A DNA stretch of 64,000 nt from Cladopsammia gracilis (taxonomy: Eukaryota > Cnidaria > Anthozoa > Scleractinia > Dendrophylliidae): assembly GCA_022457155.1 (NCBI GenBank), contig JAJGOT010000287.1, positions 84,501 to 148,500 on the forward strand, written 5' to 3'. Position 1 is the stretch's first letter, and every line of letters begins with the position of its first letter. Under the pieces are notes generated by a model. That model was not told the origin of the DNA, ran no database searches, and was given only the letters and a program-made list of their open reading frames with translations. The position numbers and the translations under genes were made by a program. Positions 44,340 to 56,335 of this stretch are shown here, piece by piece.

Positions 44340-45780
44340 TTAAGCGATGAATGAAATTAATTAAATGTAACAGTGATGACGGCTACAACACATGTATCAA
44401 ACTCTTTTGGGTACGAATTTCCTTTTCGGCAGAACAAAGGGCTTATTAGACCAGATGACACTAATCCCCCACAAATATTAGAACTATGCGACGCTGAGCG
44501 TCGTTTTGGTCCTAAAATCGAGCCTCTGACTTGTTATGATTCAACGCAAGGAAAAACCACGTCTACCTTGCATATTTAACGCTGTAACTAAAAGAACTGC
44601 AGAAAAAGAAAGCTTACTCAAGAAAATTAATACCGGGAATTTTTCGCCGTCAAGTTTTGGCCTTGTCGCTTCGACTGTGTAAGGAAGAAAAATATTCATG
44701 CATCCATGACTTTAATCCGTATATATTTAGGAACTTCTATGATTTATGTCTTTAGAAATCTGCGCGATCAGTGACCGTTTTGTTAAAAAGTCTTGATGAA
44801 AAGTAATACCTTTCACAAAACATAAGCGTACTCGAGAAAATTAAGACAAGGAATTCAAATTTTCGCCGTCAAGTTTAATATGGCCTTGTCGCTTCACCTG
44901 TGCAAGGAAGGAAAATACTTATGCATCCATGACTTTAATCCATGTTATGATATTTAGGAACTTCTATGATCTATGTCTTTAGAGATCTGGGCGATCAGTG
45001 ACCGTTTTGTTAGAAAGTCTTGATGAAAAGTAATACCTTTCACAGAGCATAAGCGTACTCGAGAAAATTAATACGAGAAATTCTAGTTTTTGCCGTCAAG
45101 TTTTGGCCTTGTCACTTCGTCTGTGCAAGGAATGAAAATACTCGTGCATCCATGACTTTAATCCGTGTATATTTAGGATCTTCCATGTTCTATGTCTTTA
45201 GAGATCTGCGCGATCAGTGACCGTTTTGTTAGAAAGTCTTGATGAAAAGTAATACCTTTCACAAAACATAAGCGTAAGATATTTTTATCGCCGCATTTAC
45301 AGAAGTTGTACATAACCAGTAAAGTTAATGACTTGACCAGTGTATTATTATCCCTGTTATGATACTCTTTATCTGCCAGGGAACTGAGCACTTTACGAAA
45401 TTTTGTTACGGTTTTCACAAGTTTTCAACTGTCAAACGAGAACATTGCATCATACCTGTTGTTTATATTTACACTGATATTGCCTTGTACTTTAAACGTG
45501 ACATAAATAGACCAAAAAATATTCTCACTTTGTTAAGCATATGAGAACACGCAGAGATGAAAGAAATCCTGGAAATCTAATTAAAATTACCAGTGTTGAT
45601 GGCTGTAGAACATATTTCAAGCTCATTTTGTGAACTTGAGCTTTCGTTCAAAACAATAGGAGTTGACAGCTTACTTAATTATAATCCCCACAAATATTCC
45701 ATGAATGTGGCGTTCAACGCTGCTTTCGCCCTAAAATCGGGCTACTAGCTTGTCATGATCGCAAAAACTGGTGTTTCCGA
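44340..45780. repeat. Complex repeat block: three ~214-227 bp units inside a larger duplication
   Basis: Units beginning GAAAATTAA recur at 44622, 44836 and 45063, each with GCCGTCAAGTTTTGGCCTTG (or a close variant), CATCCATGACTTTAATCC and GATCAGTGACCGTTTTGTTA, ending about 45275. Flanking it, 44360-44545 and 45590-45760 are diverged direct copies (CCCACAAATATT...AACGCTG/GACGCTGAGCG, CCCTAAAATCGGGCT/CCTAAAATCGAGCC). Short frames inside are not convincing genes. Confidence 0.75.
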
Positions 45781-45969
45781 GGCAGCTATTTAGAAATATG
45801 TCCGCATTTCGATCCCACAATGCAATGCTGCCAAATATGACGTCATCTGGGCGGAACGCTATTCTGAAAGAAAATTCAGTTTTGTAACTCCTTCTAGGGA
45901 GTTTCGGGCACAAACTTTAGACCGAAATAATAGGTTTGAGGATCCTAAGCTGTGTTTGCATTAAACCCG

Positions 45970-46009
45970 AAACATGTTTAGAGTAAACATGTTTCAACAA
46001 AACATGTTT
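45970..46009. promoter_or_regulatory. Three AAACATGTTT palindromes at 15-bp spacing
   Basis: AAACATGTTT at 45970-45979, 45985-45994 and 46000-46009, each separated by 5 bases. Each fits the p53-family half-site RRRCWWGYYY. About 1.1 kb upstream of the OTU gene's first coding exon. A regulatory role is inferred only. Confidence 0.4.
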
Positions 46010-46039
46010 GCTAATGCATTGTTCACATCGAGTTTGCCT

Positions 46040-46115
46040 TTTGGGCAAGGGTCGAAGGTCGAGGGTACTACGTCGAGGGTCGAGGGTAACTAGTCGAGGG
46101 TCGAGGGTAACAAAT
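46040..46115 (+). repeat. (GTCGAGG)n minisatellite
   Basis: Repeated GTCGAGGGTCGAGGGTA with ACTA, ACA spacers; four to five units followed by an A-rich stretch (46131-46210). Confidence 0.75.
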
Positions 46116-46319
46116 CGAGGGTTAAAAAATCTCAAAATTGAAAAAAAAATCTGAAAAAATAAAAATATAAATAAATAAATGGATAAAAAAATCGGATAAA
46201 AAAATCGTAAAACCGACAACAGTAAGGGCTTCCTTTTACCACCCACAGACTATAAGCTTTGCAAAGCCAATCCCCACCCCACCCCGCTCTTCCGAACACA
46301 CACGGCTCGTTGAGGTTCA

Positions 46320-46420
46320 TTGAGCACATTGCGCGTTCAAGACTTTCATCTGTTTCGTCTGAACTGGACTAACTTCACAGAAGATTGCAGGTACTGGACT
46401 TACTTCGCAGAAGAATTGCA
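46320..46420 (+). promoter_or_regulatory. Candidate 5' non-coding exon of the OTU gene
   Basis: A ~32-bp duplication (GGACTTACTTCGCAGAAGAATTGCAG and a close copy) ends in a strong donor, TTGCAG|GTAAGA, at 46420. The next good acceptor is at 47105, directly before the OTU ATG. No coding frame. Suggestive only. Confidence 0.3.
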
Positions 46421-47105
46421 GGTAAGAATAAATATTAGAACAAAATATTAGAAGTAAATAGTAGTAATCGCTCTAAGCTTATGCTTTAAATAAGCTTGTA
46501 GTGTTTTGTTCACTATCTACCGAAGGCAAACATGTGTTGGGAAAATCTCTTATCAGTACTCTAATTTCGCAAGACTTCCAGTTTGTTCAGCTTTAAAAGG
46601 TAAACGGCCGATTCTAAAATTTACTTTATACGCCCATTCTTCAAGAAAAACCAAACTAAAGAATTTCGATTTTATTCAGATTTATATTTTCCTCCCAGTC
46701 AGCATGAATGGACCCGCGCCGGCCAGGGGCGGTGAATGAAGTGCGCAGAGCAGCTGTGGTCAGCGTAGATCACGCATTAACTAGTCACATCCAGATTTTA
46801 ATTTCCAAAGCTTGAAAGTTTCCTTCAGGTATAGTTATAAACGATATATAATGTTATTACAGCAATTATGTTCTGTTTTCTCTGGAGCTTTCAGACAAAA
46901 GAATAACAATCTTATCTTTCGTAGTCGAAGAGACAGAATGCGACGACACTCGTTTTCCGGACAAACATTTCTAAATCAACATTCCATTGCTTTCTATTCG
47001 GCTAGATGGAAAAATCCCAAGTTTCATGAATAAGGTTTCTCCTTTTTTCGAAAAAGTGTTTAGAAATTGTAAGAATGTTAAGTATCTTTTTTTTTAATTT
47101 TACAG

Positions 47106-50100
47106 CCACTGAGTAATGGAGACAAGTGGTAGTGCTAAGTGGTAGTGCTAAGTTGTTGAAACGTGTGGAGGACAAAGGATTTCAAATAGACTTCAACCCG
47201 CCTGGCGATGGCATGTGCTTCTATGCTTCAGCAGGCTATCAGCTGGGTCTTAGTGCAACGACCGTTAAAAACCTTCTTTTTGATTACCTGCGTACTCATA
47301 GATTTGATGTATGTATTACAAATTTCTTTCACTAAGGCAAACTAGAAGCGGTCATGTGTTTTTTTAATAATAAACTCTATTTTGTTTCTTTAAAGATGGC
47401 AATGACAGGCTAGGCTTCATATGTAGTGTCGATATTGGTGGACGAGAAGTTCCTGAATCGTGGGATGACGCATTGGAGTTTCTGCATAACGACTATGCAA
47501 ATGCGATGGTGATCAGAGCTCTACCAGAAATATTGCATTACAAAGTCGTTATCATTACAGTGTCTGGGGTAGGTTTACAAAAAATCAAATTTAGAAGCAG
47601 AAAAGTAGCTTTCCTGCTTATTGTAAAAATTCACAAAAGCAGCTGTTATGCTATTATTTGTTATACATTTTAAAGATTTTTGAGAATCATTTTTACTTTC
47701 TTTTGCTCAGGAAGAGGCGAATTGTAATGAAATCTGCTTTCGTTTTCCAGAAACAATTCAGCGACACAGCAATTTTTTTCATTCCAATAACTCTTGCTTA
47801 AAAGGTGATGGGACGTCGGTGAAAACGATTAAGAAACTTTGGCATAATTGTATATTGTTTTGTATCCTCAGTCTGATCGACGGGACTACATTAAGGAGTT
47901 CAAGCCCAAAGAAGGACCGTGCATTGGTACCTTATATCTAGGGCACAGTGGAGACCATTACATCGCTTTAAAACAGCGCGAAGTGGTGGGAACTCTATTT
48001 GTCTTGTTTATTGAGTATTCGGCTTGTTCCCCAATATAATTTCTGGTTAATGAGTAGTTTCAAAGGATACCTCAGAGGCAAACAGCGTACGCCAATTATA
48101 CCCGTATGGTTAGAATCACAAATATCAGGAGCTCCGCTTGTAGGGGGGGAGGGGGTGTAGTCTGTACTTACAGTTAATACAACAGTTTTACTGTTGACAA
48201 ATATGCTTTTTAAAACCTGTTGATTTTTCCAGACACAAAGGAAAAAAAGACGACAATCCCCCAAAACGGAATGGTTGGGCGAGCCTGAATTCGAAGATTA
48301 CAACCCTGGAGTTCCAGTTTGGAGGGGTGAACCACAGGTTAGAAGAGTTTTTCATTCATGCAATTACTTCAGGCAGCAAATCGACTGAGGTTTGGCAATG
48401 ACAAAACAATACCGAAGACCCTCAAGTATTACAAAACTGAGCATTTATCTTTTTTCCACAGTATCATCTGTTTCGTAGAGATGATCAGAAAGAAATTATA
48501 ACCATTGACAGCTCAGAGGAATCATCCGGTGAAGAAAGGACGCCAGTGGAATCTATCAATTCGAAGGTGGTTGATCGGACTAAAAGACAGCGTAATTCAT
48601 CGGTACGTACGTTTCCAGTAACATGGCGTTAAAAAATGAAGCAGCGATAAAAAAAAACAGTAACCACAATGCAACAATGTTGTTTTCCTCATTGCAGAAA
48701 CGAGGGAAAGAGAAAGATGTTGATCTGATCGATCTTACCATGTCGTTTGACCGACTTAGCTCTGCTGAGAGCACACCGACAAAGACAGGGCAATGTCATC
48801 GCCCTTCAAATGTGAAAGCCAAGGATATATTCAATGCTAAATCGAGGTAAAAAAAGTGCAATCAGCGAAGCTAAGGGAGTGACAAAAACTGTCTTCGTGT
48901 CTAAAATGCTAAAATCGCTACGATTTAGGACGAATTATATTGTTGTGACACAGAGATACTGCACTTTAAGCCGAATTTATAAATAACCAACTGAATCACA
49001 ACTTTCTTTGGGAAAGGCGATTCAAGCAAAAACTATGTAATTGTGAAAAGACTTTAAAAGACGATAACCATTGCTCACGTTATTGTTATTGTTTCAGTAT
49101 TGGGGCTTGCTCTGACGAACCAGTCAAAATGGAACAAGAGGATGCTTCAGACGAAGAACTACTTAAACCCGTGTTCAGGTAAAACGCCACAAGATCACCC
49201 TTTACCATTACCATTGTACGGTCCTGTACTGACTAGGTCATTCTTAAATAGTTACACCGTTATTCGACTTATAGTACACTAAACAAAATTAATGAATTCT
49301 GATTGTACTAGAGGTCTTGTGATTTCTTATACAAATTCTATATCTTTTTATAGTGCCTCTGGAGTCTCAGATGAGGACCGCAAAGATGACATTTTATTAG
49401 AGGGACTCATTAAAAGCAGGTATAAAAAGATATAGCAGTTATATTTCGCTATGTGATAAAACCTTTAAGCCTTACCTTAAATAGCCATATGTACTGACTT
49501 GTTTCGACATTATGTGTATTTTTTGCAGACAAGGATCGGAATCGGAATCTGACGACTCCATAATTTCCCAGAAGCCAAAACAACGTAAGATTTCAAAATC
49601 TTCGTGGGAAAACGTTCCCAAAGAATCCGTTGAATCCCTACCCGTTGGAATTAACGGACTAAAAGTGTATGTCATCAAGGATTTTCGTCAAAGATCCGAA
49701 TACCTAAAAGATGGCAGGAAATGGAAAAAAACTGTCCCACGGAATGGAAAAACCATGGTCGTGTGCGCTTTGCGGATTGCAAGGGTTCATACCAATGTGT
49801 CGAAGATAAATGTCCTTTTAGAGTAGAATTTGGTGTTAAAAATACAAGGCAGTTCGAGAAAGAACGAGGTGAAATGGTTTGCAAAGGCTGTGGTAAAGTA
49901 GGAGAATATGTTGCCTGCAGTGCGCGAAGGTACCTCAGTTATGGTACTAAATCAGTTACAGTTTACCACATCGGCAATCACACTTGCCCCATCATTGACA
50001 ATCTTCCAAAAAAGGATGTCAAGAGTATCGAACAGATGATACGGAATCAACCAAACATCAAGCCTTCCGAGCTGCAGTCGGCGTTCGTCATGTCTGGATT

Positions 50101-50683
50101 TCAACAGCAAATGGACTGGAACGCCGTCGAAAGAGAAGCCAGTGCTGTGATGGACAAGAAACGAGTTTCCAACATGAAACAGAAATTAAAAAAGGATATA
50201 GAGCATTTTGGACACAACTTTGAGGCACTTATATCTTTTAAGGAGTATGCGGATAAGAAGGATCCCCTGTATTTTATTCGAGGCTGTTTTTGCAAATCCT
50301 TGATCATATGTATTAAAAGTAACTAGATATCCATGTTTTCTGTTGTGATCAATTAATTAATGATAGGGCTACAGGAGGGATACATAAAGCTCGAAAGCTA
50401 CAGAAAGCTACAGCCTTGAATAAAAATTTCTTGGATGAAAAACGCGGCGTTATAGAAATATACCAGTTCCCAAAATCCTTACAACCCCCGTCCGAGTTCT
50501 CCAGTTAAATTGAGACATTATTCAAATGATAAAACAAAGTGGATTTACGAACACGGAGATGAACCAAACGTAAAATCGTTTTCAGAGGAAACCTTTGCTT
50601 CCGAAAAAAGCCACAAAGCTTTAGGACTGCAATACGGCCTTAGAGTGAATTCGCGCTGCGTCCGTAAAGTAATCTCATTCTAA
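47106..50683 (+). pseudogene. OTU cysteine-protease / zinc-finger gene, ten exons, frame lesions
   Basis: Exons: 47106-47308 (ATG 47116), 47396-47568, 47711-47818, 47872-47985, 48233-48337, 48462-48602, 48698-48846, 49098-49178, 49354-49419, 49529-about 50300, and possibly 50365-50683. Phases agree across exons 2 to 10. The OTU core is PPGDGMCFYASAGY (Asp/Cys box) and GHSGDHYIAL (His box), typical of OTU deubiquitinase folds. Middle exons are acidic and low-complexity. Exon 10 has a Cys/His cluster (RFADCKGSYQCVEDKCPF...CKGCGKV...HIGNHTCPI) like the WRKY/GCM-type fingers of MULE transposases, but no transposase core follows. Lesions: a 13-bp tandem duplication just after ATG, a one-base mismatch at the exon 1/2 junction, and a frameshift at the A7 run 49725-49731. 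Probably transposon-derived. Confidence 0.6.
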
Positions 50684-51903
50684 CATTAATTATTTTTGTT
50701 CTTGATTTCCTTTTCATTTGTGTAGTATACGGATTTGAGTTGTTCTAAATAAAACAGCTTTTGTTGACATAATGATTTGATGAAACCTTAATGCATTTTA
50801 TTATTAAATTTATTTGAACTTAAACAAAGTGTGGGTTTATTGTTTTAATGCGCGCGTGAAATTGGTTGCTATATTAATTTTCCGAGGTGTAAATTTTTCA
50901 TGCAAATTTATAGTACAGTGTTCGCATAATTGAACTTTGAAGCTACCGGAAAGTCAAAGTGATAAATAAAGAGTAGACTTAACCTACTGAAATCATCGAT
51001 TAAAATACACCACAATTTATGGATCGAATGGCCTTCATAAAACTACCAATTCATAGAATTGAATGGTGCGAAAACCGCTTTTAACCAATCGTCTTCTAGA
51101 GAGAGAGAAACAATGTTTTATTAAGATTACGTTTTACATAGAATAGACAGCGAACACTATAAAGATGAGAGCATGTATCTACCCAACTCTGCAATACAAT
51201 ATAATTCTACAATACAATTATTTCATTGACAATAGAAAACAGCAGAACAAAAAAAAAACAGTCAAAACAGCTAAAACAGTCAAAATTTCTCATGTCGTAT
51301 TTTTTAACTCCTATGTCATACTTTACTGACTCGGACAAGCTTGAACAGGCCCTATAACCCTATTGTCTACGGCGATGACGTCACTATTTACATATTACAT
51401 TTCTTATTATGAGGATCCGCATGATCCACATGATCCGCCCAACGCAAAACCGCTATTCTGTATACTACTCTAGTGTGAACACAGCTATAGATAGTAGATT
51501 TAATGTGTTTGGGAAGAGGCCACGGGATTTACCAATATATAGTTTTAGCGTTTCCATTTTTTTTTGTAATTGTTGTTACGGCCGGATCACTTGTAGAGTG
51601 GGGTTATACCGTAACCCGTGAAACACTGTGTAATAGCACAAAGTTAACAAAAGTAAGCAATGCAGTTAGTGTCTAGTATGGTAGTCCGTATTAATCTACT
51701 TAATATTAGTTTACGAGTTAAGTATTGATTAAGTAAAATCACTCGATAAGTTACAGAGGTCTGTTTTTCTGTCTATGGAATAGACTGTTCTTGTTGGAAA
51801 TCGGAAAACCGGAGTACAATACCCTGAAGTTGTGGCACTCTCTTGAATTCCAATCACCTTTGCCAGCCAAGGTTCAGGATCTTCACCTTTGATCAATATC
51901 ATG
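50684..51903. other. Interval without recognised genes
   Basis: AT-rich non-coding sequence, with a short GAGAGAGA run near 51101 and no exon I can support. Confidence 0.35.
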
Positions 51904-52270
51904 TCATTCAGTCAGGATAGAATGGAACAATGATCTTCCACACCTCTCTAGGCAATGATTTTCTGGCACCTCTGGGTTGTTGCACAAGTTAAAGGGATAA
52001 AGAATCAGCTTTCGGGAGATTGAGGTTACTTTGAAAATATGTGAGGTGGGGGTGGATGTTGCCACCAGGTTGTAATCACTATGGGGATCAATCATTACCT
52101 CTCCATCATCGTCTAGGCACATAGGGTAAAGTTCTACCTTGACAAATTTTTGGTACTTCGCATCAATGCCGACACAAATTTTTTTTTGCAGTTTGGCAAC
52201 ACTCCCAGGGTAGCTGTCATCTAATAAAACATGCTCCCCTGCTCTGCAAAGCATACCACAAGCAGGGTTC
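51904..52270 (-). CDS. Possible terminal exon, unknown protein
   Basis: A minus-strand frame preceded by an acceptor-like CCTGATAAG encodes ENPACGMLCRAGEHVLLDD...VGIDAKYQKFVKVELYP...HIFKVTSISRKLILYPFNLC and ends at 51904. The composition is clearly protein-like (folded, mixed beta). I do not recognise the family. No other exon of it was found. Confidence 0.4.
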
Positions 52271-52479
52271 TCCTTATCAGGCGGTTACTGGTAAAATTTA
52301 CCACTTGAAGCAGCACTTATTACTGCCTGTAACCGCTTGGAGGTTTTGAAAATTCAACAAGTTGTTTAAAAAAAATATGCAATTTGTTCCATCCATGTAG
52401 TTGTGATTGTAAGAAAATAAACGAAAAGATGGAAAAATAAAGAATGTACGCAGTTATTATCTGCGAGTACTTTATTTAA

Positions 52480-53202
52480 GGTTACAGTGTACCTTCGGGG
52501 GTGTCTCCAGTATAACAGCTCTAGTGTCTTAAGATTACACTTAACATACCTAAACCCAGATATCAAATTAAAGCTTATAGAGCTGGCTATCTAAATATGG
52601 AAACCATTTGGTAATAAAGTGAATTGTCGAATTTTTTACGACGTCTTAATTCGAACGTCCGAATCAGCTTTAAAACGCTATAACTGAAAGCGATTATTGT
52701 ATTTTGCTAATTTGATTTGTTCTCGGGTTTCCGAACACGAAGCGCTAAAAAAACGTGTCGGCGATTTCCCATATTCAATTGCAATGAAAAGTTACAGAAT
52801 ATTTTCGAAAAAGGGAGAAAAAAAATTGGAATGATCGCACGGAAATGGCTCTTGACGAAAAAGTTTTCGGAAATAAGAAATTCGCCGACACGTTTTTGTT
52901 GATTATATGTTAGCCTAACTTCTGTCCAAATTTGAGGAAAATCGAACAAATTTCCTTCAAGTTATAGCTCTTTAAAGTGTCCCCAACAAGCGAAAAATTA
53001 ACTTTGAGAAAACAGCGCTTAAAAAAAAATTCCGCCTCATAAACAAACTCCGCCCACAAAAGTTATACTGTCATTTCTCCGTCAATTTTCACTATTTTTC
53101 GATAACTTTTTTTTTAATGAAAGTTCATTCTATAAACTTTATTTTGACGCCAAAAAAAAATTTTCGATAAAATTATTTTCGATCTGAAGGTACACTGTAA
53201 CC
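52480..53202. mobile_element. TTAA-flanked non-autonomous transposon, 723 bp
   Basis: Ends are inverted repeats of GGTTACAGTGTACCTTC, with TTAA on each side (52476-52479, 53203-53206). An inner inverted pair, AAAAACGTGTCGGCG (about 52751) and CGCCGACACGTTTTT (about 52884), suggests further folding. Non-coding. The TTAA target suggests mobilisation by a piggyBac-type transposase. Confidence 0.75.
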
Positions 53203-53918
53203 TTAATTGCTGGCTGGTACAGTACCTTTCAAAGTAAGAGCAATTTTTCACGGGCTTTCTGTCACAATTTGATCTTTCGTTCAGCTGCATGTGACCCATA
53301 CGTGCGTTGCCGTCAAAATGTTGGTGTCACCGTTTTTAAAATCAACGGTTTGAAGAAACGGGTAAACTCAAATTAAATCTACAGAACCAATCATACTACT
53401 TAATAAATAACTAGAGCAGTTCAGCAAATCAGGAAAAGGTTTATATTTAATGTCAAATCAAATGTCAATACAACTCAAAAATCTGCCATTACGTCAAAAT
53501 CATCCAGTCAAATCGAGGAACTTGGTATCAGGTCCACCCACATGGATTTGGGTTGAAATGCATTTCTTCATCCCATCCTTAGATGTGAGTGCGGGGTCAT
53601 CCATTTTCATAGTGCCGTCTTCGCACCAGTTTGTGTTTTAACTATCTGAAAGAAAAAAATGGACAGAACAAAAAGATGAGGAGCAAAGAGGGACTACCTC
53701 AATATGGTGTCTGGAGGAGGTAAGTAATTACTTGTTTCTTCTCTCTCTCTAGGTTATCATTCTGCATTCATTGAACTACTAAAACAAATTCTGACCAGGC
53801 AGTGAGAATTAAGCTTAGATAAGCTTAAGTTTACTACAACTGGGTGTTTTTGGAAAACCAAAAAAAGAAACACCCATGTACATAAATCTATACATGATGT
53901 ATTTTTTTTTCTTTCAAG

Positions 53919-54169
53919 ATAACACAGACAAAAAGGTGGCAGACCTGTTTTTCCTTAGCGATAAGAAGACGATAGGAATCTACCAAGATGAGCTTCACTT
54001 ACTAATGCACGAGGATGGGCAGTCTGTGGTTGAATTGGATTATCACAAAACGTATCTCTTTCATTGGGATGATAAAACAATGTACCATGCTTCGGCAATT
54101 AGGGTAAATGCTGTAATTAAGAGTCAAGATGGTTTCTCACATGTACATCCACCATTTAAAAAAACGTAA
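53919..54169 (+). CDS. Possible terminal exon, unknown protein
   Basis: The acceptor TTTTTTCTTTCAAG opens DNTDKKVADLFFLSDKKTIGIYQDELHLLMHEDGQSVVELDYHKTYLFHWDD..., ending TAA at 54169. Protein-like, unrecognised. It needs one base from the previous exon. Confidence 0.35.
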
Positions 54170-54639
54170 AATGTATTTGAGAAAAAGATGGAGTGCCTTT
54201 GCAAGGCATCAGGGTTTGTGGTATAACAGCATAAAGGAAATAACAATACATCCATCAAATCTTTTTCAAGAAGAAAGATAAATCAAAATCACCTACATTT
54301 AAATCAACTATATTGTTGATTGAATATCATTTTGTAAGAGTTAAACGTGGTAAGGAAATAAGAAGGATCAATGCACTTTTTTCTTCGGTGCATGGCCACC
54401 TCACTCCCGTGAGATTATGATTTAAGGTTTAGGTGGTCACTGTTCAAACCCGCAAGCTCACGTTTTATCTTGCCGTTTACGATAACTAAAGTTGCCTGAC
54501 ATGAGAGTGGTCCAGTGGAATAAAAAATTACGTTTTCATTTTCATAGCAAGAACAATGTTAGAACACTTGTAGATATTATTGTATCCAATGAAAAGATCT
54601 TTTTGGAGATGAGCTACAAAAAGCAGTTCAAACAACTTT
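54170..54639. other. Non-coding interval
   Basis: Nothing recognised; it leads into the 5'-truncated outer LINE. Confidence 0.3.
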
Positions 54640-54661
54640 TTAGGAATATTGTACTGACATT

Positions 54662-55007
54662 GTGATAGCTAAACTTGCACATGCATGCTGCGATATTGAG
54701 CTGGAGGTGCTTGATAGACCACTCACAAACCAAGAATGTTTCGAAACTCTTAAAATATGCGCCAAAGACAAATGTCCAGGCAGTGATGGATTCACCGTTG
54801 AATTTTATTTACTCTTTTGGCCTATACTAGAAGAAGAAATGGTTCAAAGCTTTAACCACGCTTTAACCCACGGACAACTTAACATTACACAACGGCAAGG
54901 AATTATCAAAGTTGTGCCAAAAAAAACGTAAAAACAAGTTGTACTTAGAAAACTGGAGGCCAATATCCTTATTAAATATTGACTACAAAATATTATCTAA
55001 GAACACT
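54662..55007 (+). pseudogene. Outer LINE ORF2, N-terminal RT piece
   Basis: RT palm entry: the KDKCPGSDGFTVEFYLLFW box and LNITQRQGIIKVVPKK, then after a one-base shift (about 54925) LENWRPISLL. It ends at the inserted element, within the target duplication ATCTAAGAACACT. Confidence 0.7.
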
Positions 55008-55092
55008 GGGTACGGGGATGGGCATGCGCATGGCTAGCGTGTAGTCACGTTTTGTGGAGCTCCCTTCGAAATTCGAGTTACATTCACTTTAT

Positions 55093-56004
55093 ATGGCTAG
55101 CAAACATAAAAGTTCCAAACGAAAGGAGAGAAGAAAAAGTAGCGGTGAATTCAGTGAGGAAAGCAGCACTTCTCCAGACGAAAAAAAGCCAAGAAACGAA
55201 TCTATCGAAGGAGATGAGGAGGAGGCTTTAGCTACGTTGAATATGGCGGAACAGATAAACGAGCGATTAGACCAAGTTCTCTCCCGACTTGGGGCACTAG
55301 AAAAGAAACTTGAAAAGCTAGATGGGATCGAAGTGAAACTACAAGAAGTAAATGCAACGGTCTCCAAACTGGAGAGTAATGTGAGTACTCTGAATAGTGA
55401 GATCATACAACTTAAAGCGAAACACGATGAGACCGATAAACTCGCTCACAAGCTAGAGAGGAGTGTAGAATTTTTGAACGGCTCTGTTGAACAGGCGGAC
55501 GAGGATATAAATAATTTTAAAACTCAATACAAGCTTGAGACAAGCTTATTAAATCAAAAATTGTTGTATTTAGAAGCCTACAGTAGAAGAGAAAACCTCA
55601 AATTTGTGAATATCCCTGTGGAGTTAAATGAGGACGTTGATGGCGAAGGTGCGGAAGACACACGTGAGGTTCTGTGGAAGTTTCTGGAGGACAAATTACA
55701 CATTGAGGACGCCAGGGAAATCGAGTTTCAAAGGGTGCACAGAAATGGGAGAAAGATCAGCAATAATCCCCGCCCGATTTTGGCCAGATTTCTTCGATTT
55801 ACTGATCGTGAAAGGGTGCGTAAAAAAGCGAAGGAACTGAAAGGAACAAATTTCGTAATCTATGAGGACCTGCCAAAGGAGCTCATCGACAGACGACGTT
55901 TAATGCTACCAAAATTAAAAGCTGCTAAGGAGCAAGGAAGCAGGGCCTACTTTAGCACATCGGAGCCAGATAAACTGTATGTAAATGGAATCCTGGTTTT
56001 GTAA
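55093..56004 (+). CDS. LINE-1-type ORF1 RNA-binding protein
   Basis: ATG 55093 gives 303 residues with no stop or frameshift. There is a basic, Ser/Lys-rich N-terminus (MASKHKSSKRKERRKSSGEF), then a long coiled coil (about 60-165, heptad-like ...LSRLGALEKKLEKLDGI...). An RRM-like domain follows (about 170-245: LEAYSRRENLKFVNIP...EIEFQRVHRNG), and a C-terminal domain (RPILARFLRFTDRERVRKKAKELKG...). This is the arrangement of L1 ORF1 proteins, which trimerise and bind the element RNA. It is complete and looks functional, in contrast to ORF2. Confidence 0.8.
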   Translation: MASKHKSSKRKERRKSSGEFSEESSTSPDEKKPRNESIEGDEEEALATLNMAEQINERLDQVLSRLGALEKKLEKLDGIEVKLQEVNATVSKLESNVSTLNSEIIQLKAKHDETDKLAHKLERSVEFLNGSVEQADEDINNFKTQYKLETSLLNQKLLYLEAYSRRENLKFVNIPVELNEDVDGEGAEDTREVLWKFLEDKLHIEDAREIEFQRVHRNGRKISNNPRPILARFLRFTDRERVRKKAKELKGTNFVIYEDLPKELIDRRRLMLPKLKAAKEQGSRAYFSTSEPDKLYVNGILVL

Positions 56005-56335
56005 AAGAGTTTAGTTTTACATTCGACCTTATTTTGTAGCTTTCACCTACTTATATATTGCCATAAAAATAGTTTTTTTTTTTCTAGGAATTTCGTTTTT
56101 CAGGGAGTTTTTGGATCAATACTAACTCATTGAATTAGTACTATCGCACTAGAAATGCCGCGACCACATAGTATATGTACCATGTTTTTGTTTTTAAGTG
56201 TGTGTTGTTTTGTATCCACTGGGGAAAATTTAATTTTTATTCAATCAAACCAAATGAGTACCATTTTTCGCTGCATTTTTCCAAGCTTAAAGCTCTATAT
56301 TTGCCACTATAGTCTACCAGGGTAATTTAAGTGTC

